DNA of 64,000 bases, taken from the NCBI GenBank assembly GCA_017394515.1, contig JAFPXY010000014.1, forward strand, positions 1 to 64,000, read 5' to 3'. Shown here piece after piece: positions 25,434-33,997 of this stretch; the first letter of the stretch is position 1, and every line of letters begins with the position of its first letter. The DNA comes from Bacillota bacterium (GTDB lineage Bacteria; Bacillota; Clostridia; Peptostreptococcales; Anaerovoracaceae). A program made the translations under genes and the position numbers. A model generated the notes under the pieces. It saw only the letters and a program-made list of their open reading frames with translations. It was not told the DNA's origin and did no database searches.

Positions 25434-26369
25434 ATGATCAAAGGAACACTGGTACCCGCCCTCACCTTTTTTGACAAGGACGGAAACATAGATGAAAAAT
25501 TCACCTCATGGCACATGAACTGGGTGCTGGATAACGGAGTCAACGGACTCTTCGTTACAGGAACCTACGGTTCAGGCTATCTCATGAGCCCCGAGCAGCG
25601 CGTAAGAGTATACGAGATCGCACGTGAGATCACGAAAGCTCATCCCGGAACCTTCTGCGTCGCTCACGTAGGATCCAACGACTCCGCTTCCTCCGTATAT
25701 CTCACGGAGAACGCCAGAGATCTGGGCTATGATGCCGTAAGCGCAGTAAACCCCTACACCTTCAAGTACAGAGACGATGAGCTTGTCGGATATTATTCAG
25801 ATCTTGTTAAAGCCGCCGGCAAGATGCCCGTCTTCGCATATAACAACCCTTCCCTCACCTCCAAAGCCATCGGCATGGATCTTGTCAGGAAGTTCGCAGA
25901 AGTTGGCGTAAGCGCCATGAAGGACTCCTCACTTAACAGAGACCTGGCCCTGGCCATCAGAGAGTTCAGAGAAAACGAAGGTGCTGATTTCGAATACATC
26001 TCCGGCTCCACTAAGGACTGGGATTACTTTAGAACCATCGGCGTAAAAGCAATGATAGCAGGCGCATGCAACTACGTACCCGATCTGGTATCATCCATGT
26101 ACAGATTGTCACTTAAGGATGATGACGAGAGGTTCATGAAGGCCTGCGAATCCGTGAACTACTTAAGCAGCTTCACCAAGGTCGGAAACAGCCTTATCTC
26201 TTCCCACCTGGCTTTGAGATCCAGAGGCTATGACGTACCTTACATGAAACGCCCTCTCATCTGCCCTTATGACGAATACAAGGAAAAGATGGCTGAAGAC
26301 AAGGCTGCCATAGATGAAGCAGTCGAGCTGATAAGGGCCATAGATCCTGAATACAAGTTTGTGAATTAA
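25434..26369 (+). CDS. Dihydrodipicolinate synthase/N-acetylneuraminate lyase family protein
   Basis: This is a class-I aldolase TIM barrel. I choose the ATG at 25434 (MIKGTLVPALTFFD; 311 residues) because AAGGAGC lies about 9 nt upstream. The 22 residues encoded before it overlap the promoter. The Schiff-base lysine is in GVSAMKDSS (about residue 161), and the proton-relay Tyr lies in FAYNNPS (about 133). The substrate-binding GTYGSGYL replaces the usual GTTGE of DapA, so the substrate may not be aspartate semialdehyde. It is a single-gene unit with its own promoter and terminator; the name dapA is avoided for that reason. Confidence 0.85.
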   Translation: MIKGTLVPALTFFDKDGNIDEKFTSWHMNWVLDNGVNGLFVTGTYGSGYLMSPEQRVRVYEIAREITKAHPGTFCVAHVGSNDSASSVYLTENARDLGYDAVSAVNPYTFKYRDDELVGYYSDLVKAAGKMPVFAYNNPSLTSKAIGMDLVRKFAEVGVSAMKDSSLNRDLALAIREFRENEGADFEYISGSTKDWDYFRTIGVKAMIAGACNYVPDLVSSMYRLSLKDDDERFMKACESVNYLSSFTKVGNSLISSHLALRSRGYDVPYMKRPLICPYDEYKEKMAEDKAAIDEAVELIRAIDPEYKFVN

Positions 26370-26370
26370 A

Positions 26371-26397
26371 AAAGTGGTTGCCAAGTGCAACCACTTT
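26371..26397. terminator. Bidirectional terminator between DapA-family gene and GNAT gene
   Basis: AAAGTGGTTGC (26371-26381) pairs with GCAACCACTTT (26387-26397) around a 5-nt loop, with A and T tracts on the two sides. It sits between two convergent genes and can serve both. Confidence 0.9.
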
Positions 26398-26414
26398 TAA
26401 TATGCCTTGTTTTA

Positions 26415-26855
26415 TTATAATTCCAACTTCATGGCTACCGGGAAGCAGCTCACGTCTCTTTGATCGCAGGAGCCGCAGCCGAAGAGGTCTGAAGCCTCGT
26501 CCCAGGGTATCCTTTCGAATCCCAATGATTCAAAAAACTCCGGCACCTTGGCGCAGAGATAGATGCGCTTGCCTTCTCTGGCTTTGACTTCACTGATGGC
26601 TTTTTTCATCATGATGCTTCCGATGCCTGTCCTTCTCATGGGAAGATCCACGCCGATGCCATTTATGTAATATTCTCCCTTTCTCGTGGCCAGCATTACT
26701 GCTCCCACCAGAAAATCAGGCTCCTGGATTACTTCCCAGCACTTGACCATCTGAGTTCCCATGGCTTCATCGTTACCGAATTCCAGTCCCATAGGGGTCA
26801 TGAACTTTACAAGCTTATCGTCGTCATCTGTTTCTCTCATTATGAATCTGAACAT
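26415..26855 (-). CDS. GNAT-family N-acetyltransferase
   Basis: The 146-residue protein has the acetyl-CoA-binding motif DLPMRRTGIGSIMMKKAI (about residues 73-90) and a C-terminal beta strand ending in FFESLGFERI, typical of GNAT enzymes. A Cys-rich tail (CGSCDQRDVSC) follows, which is unusual. It is 2 bp from the ThrE-like gene upstream on the same strand, so the two are probably co-transcribed. The acetyl acceptor is unknown. Confidence 0.82.
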   Translation of the reverse strand: MFRFIMRETDDDDKLVKFMTPMGLEFGNDEAMGTQMVKCWEVIQEPDFLVGAVMLATRKGEYYINGIGVDLPMRRTGIGSIMMKKAISEVKAREGKRIYLCAKVPEFFESLGFERIPWDEASDLFGCGSCDQRDVSCFPVAMKLEL

Positions 26856-26857
26856 CT

Positions 26858-28114
26858 CTATTTCCTCTTTCTTAACTCCAGCTTGAATTTATTTGCGACG
26901 GTTACCAGAACTATGCCCATGGATATGGCCAAAGCTATGGTGAGCGCGTTGTTTCCGTTATAGGCTGCCGCCTCCAGATCCTTTTCAAGGATGCTGTCCA
27001 CGGTGTAATACAATGAGGCTCCCGGGATCAGAGCGATGGCCACCGAAGTAAAGAATATGGTAGCCGGAGCTTTGTTTACCTTTGCCATGATCTCAGAATA
27101 CAAGCCTACGAAGACCGATGCTATAAGGGTCGGCAGGAAAAGTCCTCCCAAAATATCCGCCATGATCAGATAGATTATCCATGCACAGCCACCGCCAATA
27201 CCGGAATAAATGACCTGCTTCTTTTTCATGTTGAACATGAGGGCGAAACCTATGCAGCCGATGAAGGCTGAAATGATCTGGATCACCCTGGCTGCTATTC
27301 CTTTTCTAATGGGAACCATAATGAAAGGCACCTGGATCTTTATGAGGGAAAGATAAGAAAGTCCCTTCATTAGAGCCAGCGGCGTAGCGAAGCCCAGGGC
27401 TATGGCACCAGCCAGAAGCAGCGCGTTGGCCAGTCTCAGAAGTCCCGTGGCTATATCCCCGATCAGCATATCCCTCACGGCGTTGGTCATGGCAATACCG
27501 GGTATCATCAGCATGATCTCACCGATAAGGACCTTGTCCAGGTTGGCCAGCCCAAGAGAACAGAGCAAGATGGACGCTACGCCCGAAATAATGGATGTCA
27601 TGAAGATGATGGCCATCTGGTTTATATTGAATTTTTTGAAATATCCCAGAAGGAAAACGATCAAAATACTCACGCAGGCTGAGATGATACCGTCAAAAAT
27701 AGATCCGCCGAAAAACACCGTAAATCCGCCTGCGGCCATTATTCCGCTGAGATATCTGACCCAGTTGGGATTGTTTGGCCTAGACATGACCTCCAGATAC
27801 TTGGATCTCATGGTCTCCAGGTCGGGTTTCTCGGAGCAGATATATCTGGAAAGATCATTCAGGTAATCCAGCCTGTCAAAGTTGGTGTCGCTTCTCTTTA
27901 CCCTCCTGATCTGGGTGATTATGTCACCCTTTGGGTCTTCAAAGGTCACCTGAATGTTAGTGGTGGTAATGAAAGCGTTGACCCTGTCAAAAGGACAGTC
28001 ATAGGCTGAGAGCATTCTCTCTATGCTGTCCTCCACGCGGTTTACTTCAGCTCCCGCCACCAGCATCTCTTCGGAGATATCCAATACATTTTGTAGTAAT
28101 TTACTGTAATTCAT
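26858..28114 (-). CDS. Threonine/serine exporter family protein (fused ThrE type)
   Basis: The 418-residue membrane protein joins the two ThrE halves. The N-terminal part (about 1-250) starts with LLQNVLDISEEMLVAGAEVN and NRVEDSIERM, typical of the DUF1212/YjjP half, followed by about five helices. The C-terminal part (about 265-415) is the five-helix YjjB-like half. Such proteins export threonine, serine or, in related YjjPB, succinate. The substrate is uncertain. It lies 21 bp after folC and 2 bp before the GNAT gene. Confidence 0.87.
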   Translation of the reverse strand: MNYSKLLQNVLDISEEMLVAGAEVNRVEDSIERMLSAYDCPFDRVNAFITTTNIQVTFEDPKGDIITQIRRVKRSDTNFDRLDYLNDLSRYICSEKPDLETMRSKYLEVMSRPNNPNWVRYLSGIMAAGGFTVFFGGSIFDGIISACVSILIVFLLGYFKKFNINQMAIIFMTSIISGVASILLCSLGLANLDKVLIGEIMLMIPGIAMTNAVRDMLIGDIATGLLRLANALLLAGAIALGFATPLALMKGLSYLSLIKIQVPFIMVPIRKGIAARVIQIISAFIGCIGFALMFNMKKKQVIYSGIGGGCAWIIYLIMADILGGLFLPTLIASVFVGLYSEIMAKVNKAPATIFFTSVAIALIPGASLYYTVDSILEKDLEAAAYNGNNALTIALAISMGIVLVTVANKFKLELRKRK

Positions 28115-28135
28115 TTATGTAAACTTAGTTGAAAA

Positions 28136-29431
28136 TTATAGTGTTTCGAGATATTTCCTGATCAAAGTCCTGAGTTTGCCGATCAAATAGAGAGAGCCTG
28201 CACAGATAAGGCCATCATGCTCCCCTATATGTTTGATTCCCTCCTTGAAGGCACCCTCTATGTCAACAACAGGCACGCATTTGCCGCCCTGCTCCTCTAT
28301 AAGGGCCTTCAGTTCGTGGGCCAGAAGCTTTCTGGGGTTCTCAGGTTCAGTTGTTATGAAGTTATCGGCAATCCTTCTGAACTCGCCGATGATATGTTCG
28401 GTATCCTTGTCCCTGAGCATACCGGTTATCATGAGAAGATCCTTGCCCATTAAGAGCTTTTCATAACCTTCTCTTAAGGTTCTGGCGCCATCAGCGTTAT
28501 GAGCGCCGTCTATGATGATCAAAGGATCGAAGCACATTACTTCGAAACGTCCGATCTGTTTGGCTTTTTTGAGTCCCTGGTAGATGGCGTCTATGCTGAT
28601 CTCGATCTCACAGTCATCCTGCAGAGCCTCAATAGTCTTGAGAGCGCAGATGGCATTCTCCACCTGATGCTCGCCCAGCATGGATATCTCCAGGCCCAGA
28701 TATCTGGCGCCTAAAGTCACGTCGAAGACCGTGCCTGTAAGGCTCTCATCGACGATCTCAGCCTCTATATCGCAGGTTTCATATAACTCACAGTCCAGAT
28801 CATAAGCGCGGTCTCTGAAGACTTCAAGAGCTTCAGGAGCCCTAGCGGAAGTTATTACCGGACGGCCTTTCTTGATGATGCCGGCCTTGTTTTCAGCGAT
28901 CTCTTCAAGCGTATTGCCCAGTCTGTCCGTATGGTCGAAGGAAATGGATGTGATGACCGATACCAGGGATTCCTTGATAATATTGGTAGAATCACCTATG
29001 CCGCCTAGACCGACTTCCAAAACCACATAATCCGCAGCTTTTTCCTTAAAATACAGGAAAGCCACAGCGGTGATAACTTCGAATTCCGTAGGAGAATCCT
29101 CTCCCCTGTCCGTGATCACCTTTACCTTTTCAAGTACTCTATTGGTATATTCTTCCAGGTCCTCATCGGATATGAACTGATGATCAAGTTCGATCCTTTC
29201 ATTGAAGACCTCAAGGAAAGGAGAAGTATAAAGTCCGGTCCTGTAACCCTGTGCCTGAAGGATCTCATAGATGTATTTGCAGACAGAACCCTTACCGTTG
29301 GTCCCGGCCACATGGATACACTTAAGGTCATCCTGAGGATCCCCCAGCTCATGCATGAGAGCCGTCATCCTCTCCAAACCCAAGATACTGCCAAACTTTT
29401 CAAACTCATGAATCTTATCAACCGCACCCAT
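28136..29431 (-). CDS. folC: Folylpolyglutamate synthase/dihydrofolate synthase
   Basis: This ATP-dependent ligase adds glutamate to folates (and dihydropteroate in bifunctional forms). The 431-residue protein has the P-loop VAGTNGKGSVCKY (about 41-53), the TSPFLEVFNERI segment (about 74-85), SFDHTDRLGNTLEEIAENKAG and the C-terminal DGAHNADGARTL. Length is typical. Together with nearby glyA it belongs to one-carbon metabolism, though the two are not in one transcript. Confidence 0.93.
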   Translation of the reverse strand: MGAVDKIHEFEKFGSILGLERMTALMHELGDPQDDLKCIHVAGTNGKGSVCKYIYEILQAQGYRTGLYTSPFLEVFNERIELDHQFISDEDLEEYTNRVLEKVKVITDRGEDSPTEFEVITAVAFLYFKEKAADYVVLEVGLGGIGDSTNIIKESLVSVITSISFDHTDRLGNTLEEIAENKAGIIKKGRPVITSARAPEALEVFRDRAYDLDCELYETCDIEAEIVDESLTGTVFDVTLGARYLGLEISMLGEHQVENAICALKTIEALQDDCEIEISIDAIYQGLKKAKQIGRFEVMCFDPLIIIDGAHNADGARTLREGYEKLLMGKDLLMITGMLRDKDTEHIIGEFRRIADNFITTEPENPRKLLAHELKALIEEQGGKCVPVVDIEGAFKEGIKHIGEHDGLICAGSLYLIGKLRTLIRKYLETL

Positions 29432-29488
29432 AAAAACCTCTTACAAACTTATTAAGTATGAAACCTCACACCCACACAAAAAAGATGC

Positions 29489-29522
29489 GCCAAGGGAGTG
29501 ATGTATGCATCGCTCCCTTGGC
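29489..29522 (-). terminator. Terminator of valS
   Basis: A 15-bp stem (arms 29489-29503 and 29508-29522, one G-U type pair, loop TATG) is followed on the minus strand by a T run (plus-strand A tract at 29478-29483). It lies 8 bp after the valS stop. Confidence 0.9.
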
Positions 29523-29529
29523 TTATTGA

Positions 29530-32253
29530 TTATTTGATCTTTGCACTTACGCTTTCCAGCTGCTTCGTCACCTTATCAAGCATCTCTTCATACTTGACAA
29601 GTTTATCTCTCTCAGACTGAATCTTAGCCTCAGGCGCCTTGGAAACGAAGCCGGGATTGTTCAGCATTCCTGTGGAACGCTTTACCTCACCCTCGAGTCT
29701 CTTCTTTTCCTTGGTGAGTCTCTCGAACTCTTCCTTGTAATCTACAAGCTCATCGAGAGGAACGTAGATCTCAGCACCGTCGATAACAGCAGATACAGCA
29801 TCAGCTGGAATATCAGCCTTGCTGTCCGTATAGGTCAGCTCGGAGATATTTCCAAGGCTTACGAGATAAGGCTCGCCTGCCTTGATATACTTAGCTCTGT
29901 CACCTTCGGAAAGAACTGTGACCTTGATCTTTTTGGAAGGTACTACGCCCTTTTCAGCCTTGATGTTTCTGATGGCCTTGATGGCATCCATGGCCATCTC
30001 AAGAGTCTTAACTGCTTCAGGATAGATGTAGCTTAAGCTTGTCTCAGGCCATGCAGCACCGATCAGGAACTTAGGCTCGTCATCTCCGTGAGGAAGGAAG
30101 CCCCAGATCTCTTCTGTGATGAAAGGCATGAAGGGATGGAGCAGCTTCAGCATGTTCTTAAGGCACATGATGAGGGTAAATCTCACTACCTTCTTGTCCT
30201 CTTCGTCATCGGACCAGAGTCTGGCCTTAACCAGCTCGATATACCAGTCGCAGTATTCATTCCAGATAAGGTCATATACTCTCTGTCCTGCAAGGGCCAG
30301 ATCATATCTGTCCATGGCGTTATTGACATACTCGATGGCGTCGTTGATCTTATTGAGCATCCACTTATCCTCGTTCTTAAGAGGAATGTTGGAGAAATCT
30401 GTAGTATTAGCGCAAACCTTGCCGCAGCAATCGGAACAGCACTTAGCCATTTCTTTGAAGTTTCCGTCTTCGTCCTGAATGTTCATGATAACGAATCTGG
30501 AAGCATTCCAAAGCTTGTTGGCGAAGTTTCTGGCGGACTCGATCTTTTCAGTCTGGAATCTCATATCGTTTCCGGGGCTGATACCTGTGGAAAGCATGAA
30601 TCTCAGAGCGTCAGCACCGTACTTATCGATCATTTCCAGAGGATCGATGCCGTTACCCAGGGATTTACTCATTTTGCGTCCCTGAGCGTCCCTTACGAGA
30701 CCGTGGATGTAGATGTCATAGAAAGGCACCTCACCCATGTATTCAAGTCCGGAGAACATCATTCTTACTACCCAGAAGAAGATGATGTCATAGCCGGTGA
30801 TCATGGTCGTCGTAGGATAGAAATATTCAAGATCAGGTGTCTTTTCAGGCCAGCCGAATACTGAGAAAGGCCAAAGCGCTGATGAGAACCAGGTATCAAG
30901 AACGTCTTCATCCTGGCGGATATGTGTGCTTCCGCACTTAGGACATACCTTTACGTCCTCGCGGGAAACTATGAGTTCGCCGCAGTCATCGCAGTAATAT
31001 GCGGGGATCCTGTGGCCCCACCAAAGCTGACGGGAGATGCACCAGTCCTTGATGCCCTCGAGCCAGTGATAATATGTCTTGTCGAATCTCTCAGGAATGA
31101 ATCTGGAGGTTCCGTTCTTAACTGCTTCGATGGCGGGTTTAGCCAGTTCTTCCATGGCTACGAACCACTGATCTGAAAGCATGGGCTCGATAGCTGAGTG
31201 GCATCTGTAGCACTCGCCTTCGGGAATGACCATCTTCTCGATCTTTACGAGATAACCGGCGTCTTCAAGATCCTTTACCCATGCCTTACGGCATTCGTAA
31301 CGATCCATACCCTCGTACTTACCAGCCAGGGAGTTCATGGTAGCGTCTTCATTGATGCAGCTTACGCAGGGAAGATCGTGTCTCTGTCCTACTTCAAAGT
31401 CGTTGAAGTCATGAGCAGGTGTGATCTTAACCGCGCCGGTACCCTTTTCAGGATCCGGGTAAGGGTCAGCGATGATAGGAATGGCTTTATTTACGAGAGG
31501 AAGATATACTTCCTTGCCTACGATATCCTTATATCTGGGGTCGTCTCCCTGAACAGCGATGGCTTCATCGCTGAACATGGTTTCAGGACGGGATGTGGCG
31601 ATGATGATGCCATCAAAGGATCCGTCAACTGAAGGATATTTGAAATACCAGTAGTTGCCGTCCTTATCGTTATGCTCTACTTCAGCATCGGATAAGGAAG
31701 TTCCGCATACAGGACACCAGTTGATGAGACGGTTTCCTCTGTAGATCAGCCCTTTTTCATATAATCTTACGAAAGCTTCCTTAACAGCGTTGTTGCAGCC
31801 CTCGTCCATGGTAAATCTCTCTCTGGACCAGTCGCAGGAATCTCCCAGCTTGCGGCACTGTTTGGTGATTCGTCCGCCGTATTCCCTCTTCCATGCCCAG
31901 GCACGATTAAGGAATTCCTCACGTCCCAGATCTTCCTTCTCCAGACCTTCTTCTTCGCGGATCTTCTGGACGACCTTTACTTCGGTCGCGATGGATGCGT
32001 GGTCGGAACCGGGTACCCAGAGGGCCTCGTATCCCTGCATCCTCTTATATCTGGTGAGTCCGTCCTGGAGAGTATGGTCCAGGGCATGACCCATGTGAAG
32101 CTGTCCGGTGATGTTGGGAGGAGGCATTACGATGGTAAAAGGCTTCTTGTCGGGGTTGATCTCCGCTCTGAAACAGCCCTCCTCTTCCCAGGTCTGATAG
32201 ATACGATCCTCAAAATCCTTGGGATCGTAAGTTTTTGCTAAATTCTTCTGCAT
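29530..32253 (-). CDS. valS: Valyl-tRNA synthetase
   Basis: This class-I synthetase charges tRNA-Val and edits threonyl products. The 907-residue protein has the HIGH-type motif PNITGQLHMGHALD (about 48-61), an editing domain (about 190-340) and Cys pairs in the Zn-like insert CDDCGELI/CPKCGSTH. The KMSKS loop is GRKMSKSLGN (about 530). A C-terminal tRNA-binding coiled-coil arm spans about 840-900. AAGGAGC 8 nt upstream sets the start. Only 13 bp separate it from mntP, so it is probably read from the mntP promoter; no T-box leader is present. Confidence 0.96.
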   Translation of the reverse strand: MQKNLAKTYDPKDFEDRIYQTWEEEGCFRAEINPDKKPFTIVMPPPNITGQLHMGHALDHTLQDGLTRYKRMQGYEALWVPGSDHASIATEVKVVQKIREEEGLEKEDLGREEFLNRAWAWKREYGGRITKQCRKLGDSCDWSRERFTMDEGCNNAVKEAFVRLYEKGLIYRGNRLINWCPVCGTSLSDAEVEHNDKDGNYWYFKYPSVDGSFDGIIIATSRPETMFSDEAIAVQGDDPRYKDIVGKEVYLPLVNKAIPIIADPYPDPEKGTGAVKITPAHDFNDFEVGQRHDLPCVSCINEDATMNSLAGKYEGMDRYECRKAWVKDLEDAGYLVKIEKMVIPEGECYRCHSAIEPMLSDQWFVAMEELAKPAIEAVKNGTSRFIPERFDKTYYHWLEGIKDWCISRQLWWGHRIPAYYCDDCGELIVSREDVKVCPKCGSTHIRQDEDVLDTWFSSALWPFSVFGWPEKTPDLEYFYPTTTMITGYDIIFFWVVRMMFSGLEYMGEVPFYDIYIHGLVRDAQGRKMSKSLGNGIDPLEMIDKYGADALRFMLSTGISPGNDMRFQTEKIESARNFANKLWNASRFVIMNIQDEDGNFKEMAKCCSDCCGKVCANTTDFSNIPLKNEDKWMLNKINDAIEYVNNAMDRYDLALAGQRVYDLIWNEYCDWYIELVKARLWSDDEEDKKVVRFTLIMCLKNMLKLLHPFMPFITEEIWGFLPHGDDEPKFLIGAAWPETSLSYIYPEAVKTLEMAMDAIKAIRNIKAEKGVVPSKKIKVTVLSEGDRAKYIKAGEPYLVSLGNISELTYTDSKADIPADAVSAVIDGAEIYVPLDELVDYKEEFERLTKEKKRLEGEVKRSTGMLNNPGFVSKAPEAKIQSERDKLVKYEEMLDKVTKQLESVSAKIK

Positions 32254-32266
32254 GATAAAAGCTCCT

Positions 32267-32848
32267 TTATATTATAACGCCATCAATGAAGACTTTGATG
32301 CCTATGATTATCAAAATTATACCGCCTATGGTGGTCTCTCTTACGCCTGTCTTTCCCTTCAGGATGTGTCCTGTATGAAGTGCCACCCAGCAAAGAATGA
32401 AAGTCGCGATTCCTATGATCAGGCCCGATGTCAGAGCCATTCCCGTGGTATGCTTGGAAATGGTGAAGCCTACGGACAGTGCGTCGATGGAAGTAGCTAT
32501 ACCCTGAACTATCAGTTCCTTGGTTCCGATGGGTTTATAGGAACTGACTGTGTCTCCTTCGTTACCTTCCTTTATCATCTTGATTCCGAGATACAGTAAG
32601 AGGATCAGGGAGATCCAGGGAGTGAACTTCATGAGAACATTTATGAGGCTCACCAGCTCATGTACGAAGAACCAGCCGATGACCGGCATGATGAACTGGA
32701 AGAATCCGAAAGTCCCTGCTATGGCCACTTTGCGTCCCTGAGACATCTGTGGTTCCCTCAGGCTGTCCGCGATGGATACGCTGAAAGCGTCCATGGCCAG
32801 CCCCACTCCCAAGGCTAAACTTGTCACAAAAAATGAGAGTCCATACAT
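32267..32848 (-). CDS. mntP: Manganese efflux pump MntP
   Basis: This six-helix exporter removes Mn2+. The 193-residue form begins MYGLSFFVTSLALGVGLAMD and has the conserved acidic helices GLAMDAFSVSIADS and SIDALSVGFTIS. I prefer the ATG at 32846-32848 over the one at 32879-32881. A good promoter (TTAACA-N17-TATAAT) overlaps the upstream ATG and places transcription start about 3 nt before the chosen ATG. No ribosome binding site is seen, so the message may be leaderless. valS follows after 13 bp. No yybP-ykoY Mn riboswitch is visible. Confidence 0.88.
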   Translation of the reverse strand: MYGLSFFVTSLALGVGLAMDAFSVSIADSLREPQMSQGRKVAIAGTFGFFQFIMPVIGWFFVHELVSLINVLMKFTPWISLILLLYLGIKMIKEGNEGDTVSSYKPIGTKELIVQGIATSIDALSVGFTISKHTTGMALTSGLIIGIATFILCWVALHTGHILKGKTGVRETTIGGIILIIIGIKVFIDGVII

Positions 32849-32857
32849 AACTAATAA

Positions 32858-32886
32858 ATTATAACAAATTTCTTTCGTCATGTTAA
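32858..32886 (-). promoter_or_regulatory. Promoter of mntP-valS
   Basis: On the minus strand TTAACA (32881-32886) and TATAAT (32858-32863) are exactly 17 bp apart. The predicted +1 lies at about 32851, three bases before the mntP ATG. Confidence 0.7.
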
Positions 32887-32979
32887 GGGGCTTTTTAGGA
32901 AAAAATTGCTTTAAAATGTTTTGCGCATGTGATAAAATTTATTTAGACTAAGTCTAACCGACATAAAACAGGAGGAATC

Positions 32980-33873
32980 ATGGCTTTTGAATTGAATCAG
33001 GAAGTATTTAACAGACTTAAAGATACATGTATAGAGGCTCTTATGATTCGTTCAGTTTCCAGAGCTGATGAAATGATAAATCTTCTCATGGACACCGAAG
33101 GCGTCATCATCCACTGCCCTTACCATCACTTTATCGTGCCCGCCACCCTGCTGACCATGGCAGCCCTTGAAAAGTACAAAAAAGAGGAAGAGCTCCGTGA
33201 CTGGCTGGAAGTCGCTGAGCAGCGCGCCAAGGCTGTGCCCGGCGGAGTCTGCGGCAATATGGGTAACTGCGGTTCATCGGTAGGCGCCGGCATATTCATG
33301 TCCGTTTACACCAACGCCTCTCCCCTTTCCACTGAAAATTGGAAGATGGCCAACGAACTCACCGGCAACTGCCTGATCAGGATAGCATCCTACGGCGGAC
33401 CTCGCTGCTGTAAGCGCACCTGCTATCTCGCCCTTATGGAAGCCATTCCAAGAATCAACAGAGAGCTTGGTCTTAACCTCAAGTTCGACACTTCCGTTAT
33501 CTGTAAGTATTCCAAAGAAAATAAGGAATGCCTTCACGCTGTCTGCCCCTTCCATGAGACAAATCCCAGAAATTCAGCTGAGGGCTACAAGGTAATCGTG
33601 CCCGAGGAGATCCTGCCTGCCAAGGTTCCTAACATAAACTGTGACTGCAGGTTCGAGCCCATCGTAATAAACAACGCTGACTGCTACATCCACTGGACCA
33701 AGAATTCCTACGAATTCGTTAAGAAGGACGAGCCCATCTGCGAAGCCGAAGTGGATAAAAAACTCATAGAATTCACCGCTCCCGTGGACGGTTATCTTAC
33801 ACATCAGATCGAGGATGGAGATCACTTCAGAGCTGGCACCGTCATCGGCATTATAAGGAGCAAAAAATTATAA
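32980..33873 (+). CDS. DUF5714-type Cys-rich protein with lipoyl/biotinyl-like C-terminus
   Basis: The 297-residue soluble protein has many conserved-looking Cys and His (HCPYHH near 46, CGNMGNCGSS near 90, GPRCCKRTC near 137, CLHAVCPFH near 183). It resembles the DUF5714 family found beside [FeFe] hydrogenases in anaerobes. Residues about 235-295 look like a lipoyl/biotinyl hammerhead. The segment EAEVDKKLIEFTAPVDGYL corresponds to the E2 lipoyl motif ExDKxxxExxAPxDG, with a candidate modified Lys in DKK, followed by IEDGDHFRAGTVIGII. AGGAGG precedes the ATG. It is directly followed by a terminator and the hydrogenase gene. The function is unknown; a cofactor or redox role with the hydrogenase is an inference. 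Confidence 0.75.
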   Translation: MAFELNQEVFNRLKDTCIEALMIRSVSRADEMINLLMDTEGVIIHCPYHHFIVPATLLTMAALEKYKKEEELRDWLEVAEQRAKAVPGGVCGNMGNCGSSVGAGIFMSVYTNASPLSTENWKMANELTGNCLIRIASYGGPRCCKRTCYLALMEAIPRINRELGLNLKFDTSVICKYSKENKECLHAVCPFHETNPRNSAEGYKVIVPEEILPAKVPNINCDCRFEPIVINNADCYIHWTKNSYEFVKKDEPICEAEVDKKLIEFTAPVDGYLTHQIEDGDHFRAGTVIGIIRSKKL

Positions 33874-33885
33874 TCTCAGCACTTC

Positions 33886-33913
33886 AAGATCCGCGAAGAT
33901 CGCGGATCTTTTT
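33886..33913 (+). terminator. Terminator after the DUF5714-type gene
   Basis: AAGATCCGCG (33886-33895) pairs perfectly with CGCGGATCTT (33901-33910) around AAGAT, followed by a T run to 33913. It separates the gene from the hydrogenase promoter. Confidence 0.92.
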
Positions 33914-33926
33914 ATATGTCAGGCTC

Positions 33927-33955
33927 TTGATTTTTTGCGGTTCAAATGTTAAAAT
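33927..33955 (+). promoter_or_regulatory. Hydrogenase promoter with TTTTTTGCGG element
   Basis: TTGATT (33927-33932) and TAAAAT (33950-33955) are 17 bp apart. The spacer starts TTTTGCGGT, identical over CTTGATTTTTTGCGGT to the glyA promoter. The expected leader is about 36 nt. Confidence 0.72.
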
Positions 33956-33997
33956 TTGCTTCGTGCTTTTTGCAAATTCATCATAAGGAGTACATTA

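Noticed and set aside
32254..32980. T-box leader for valS or Mn riboswitch for mntP
   Set aside because: Only 13 bp separate mntP and valS, and the promoter of mntP is placed so close to its ATG that no structured leader fits.
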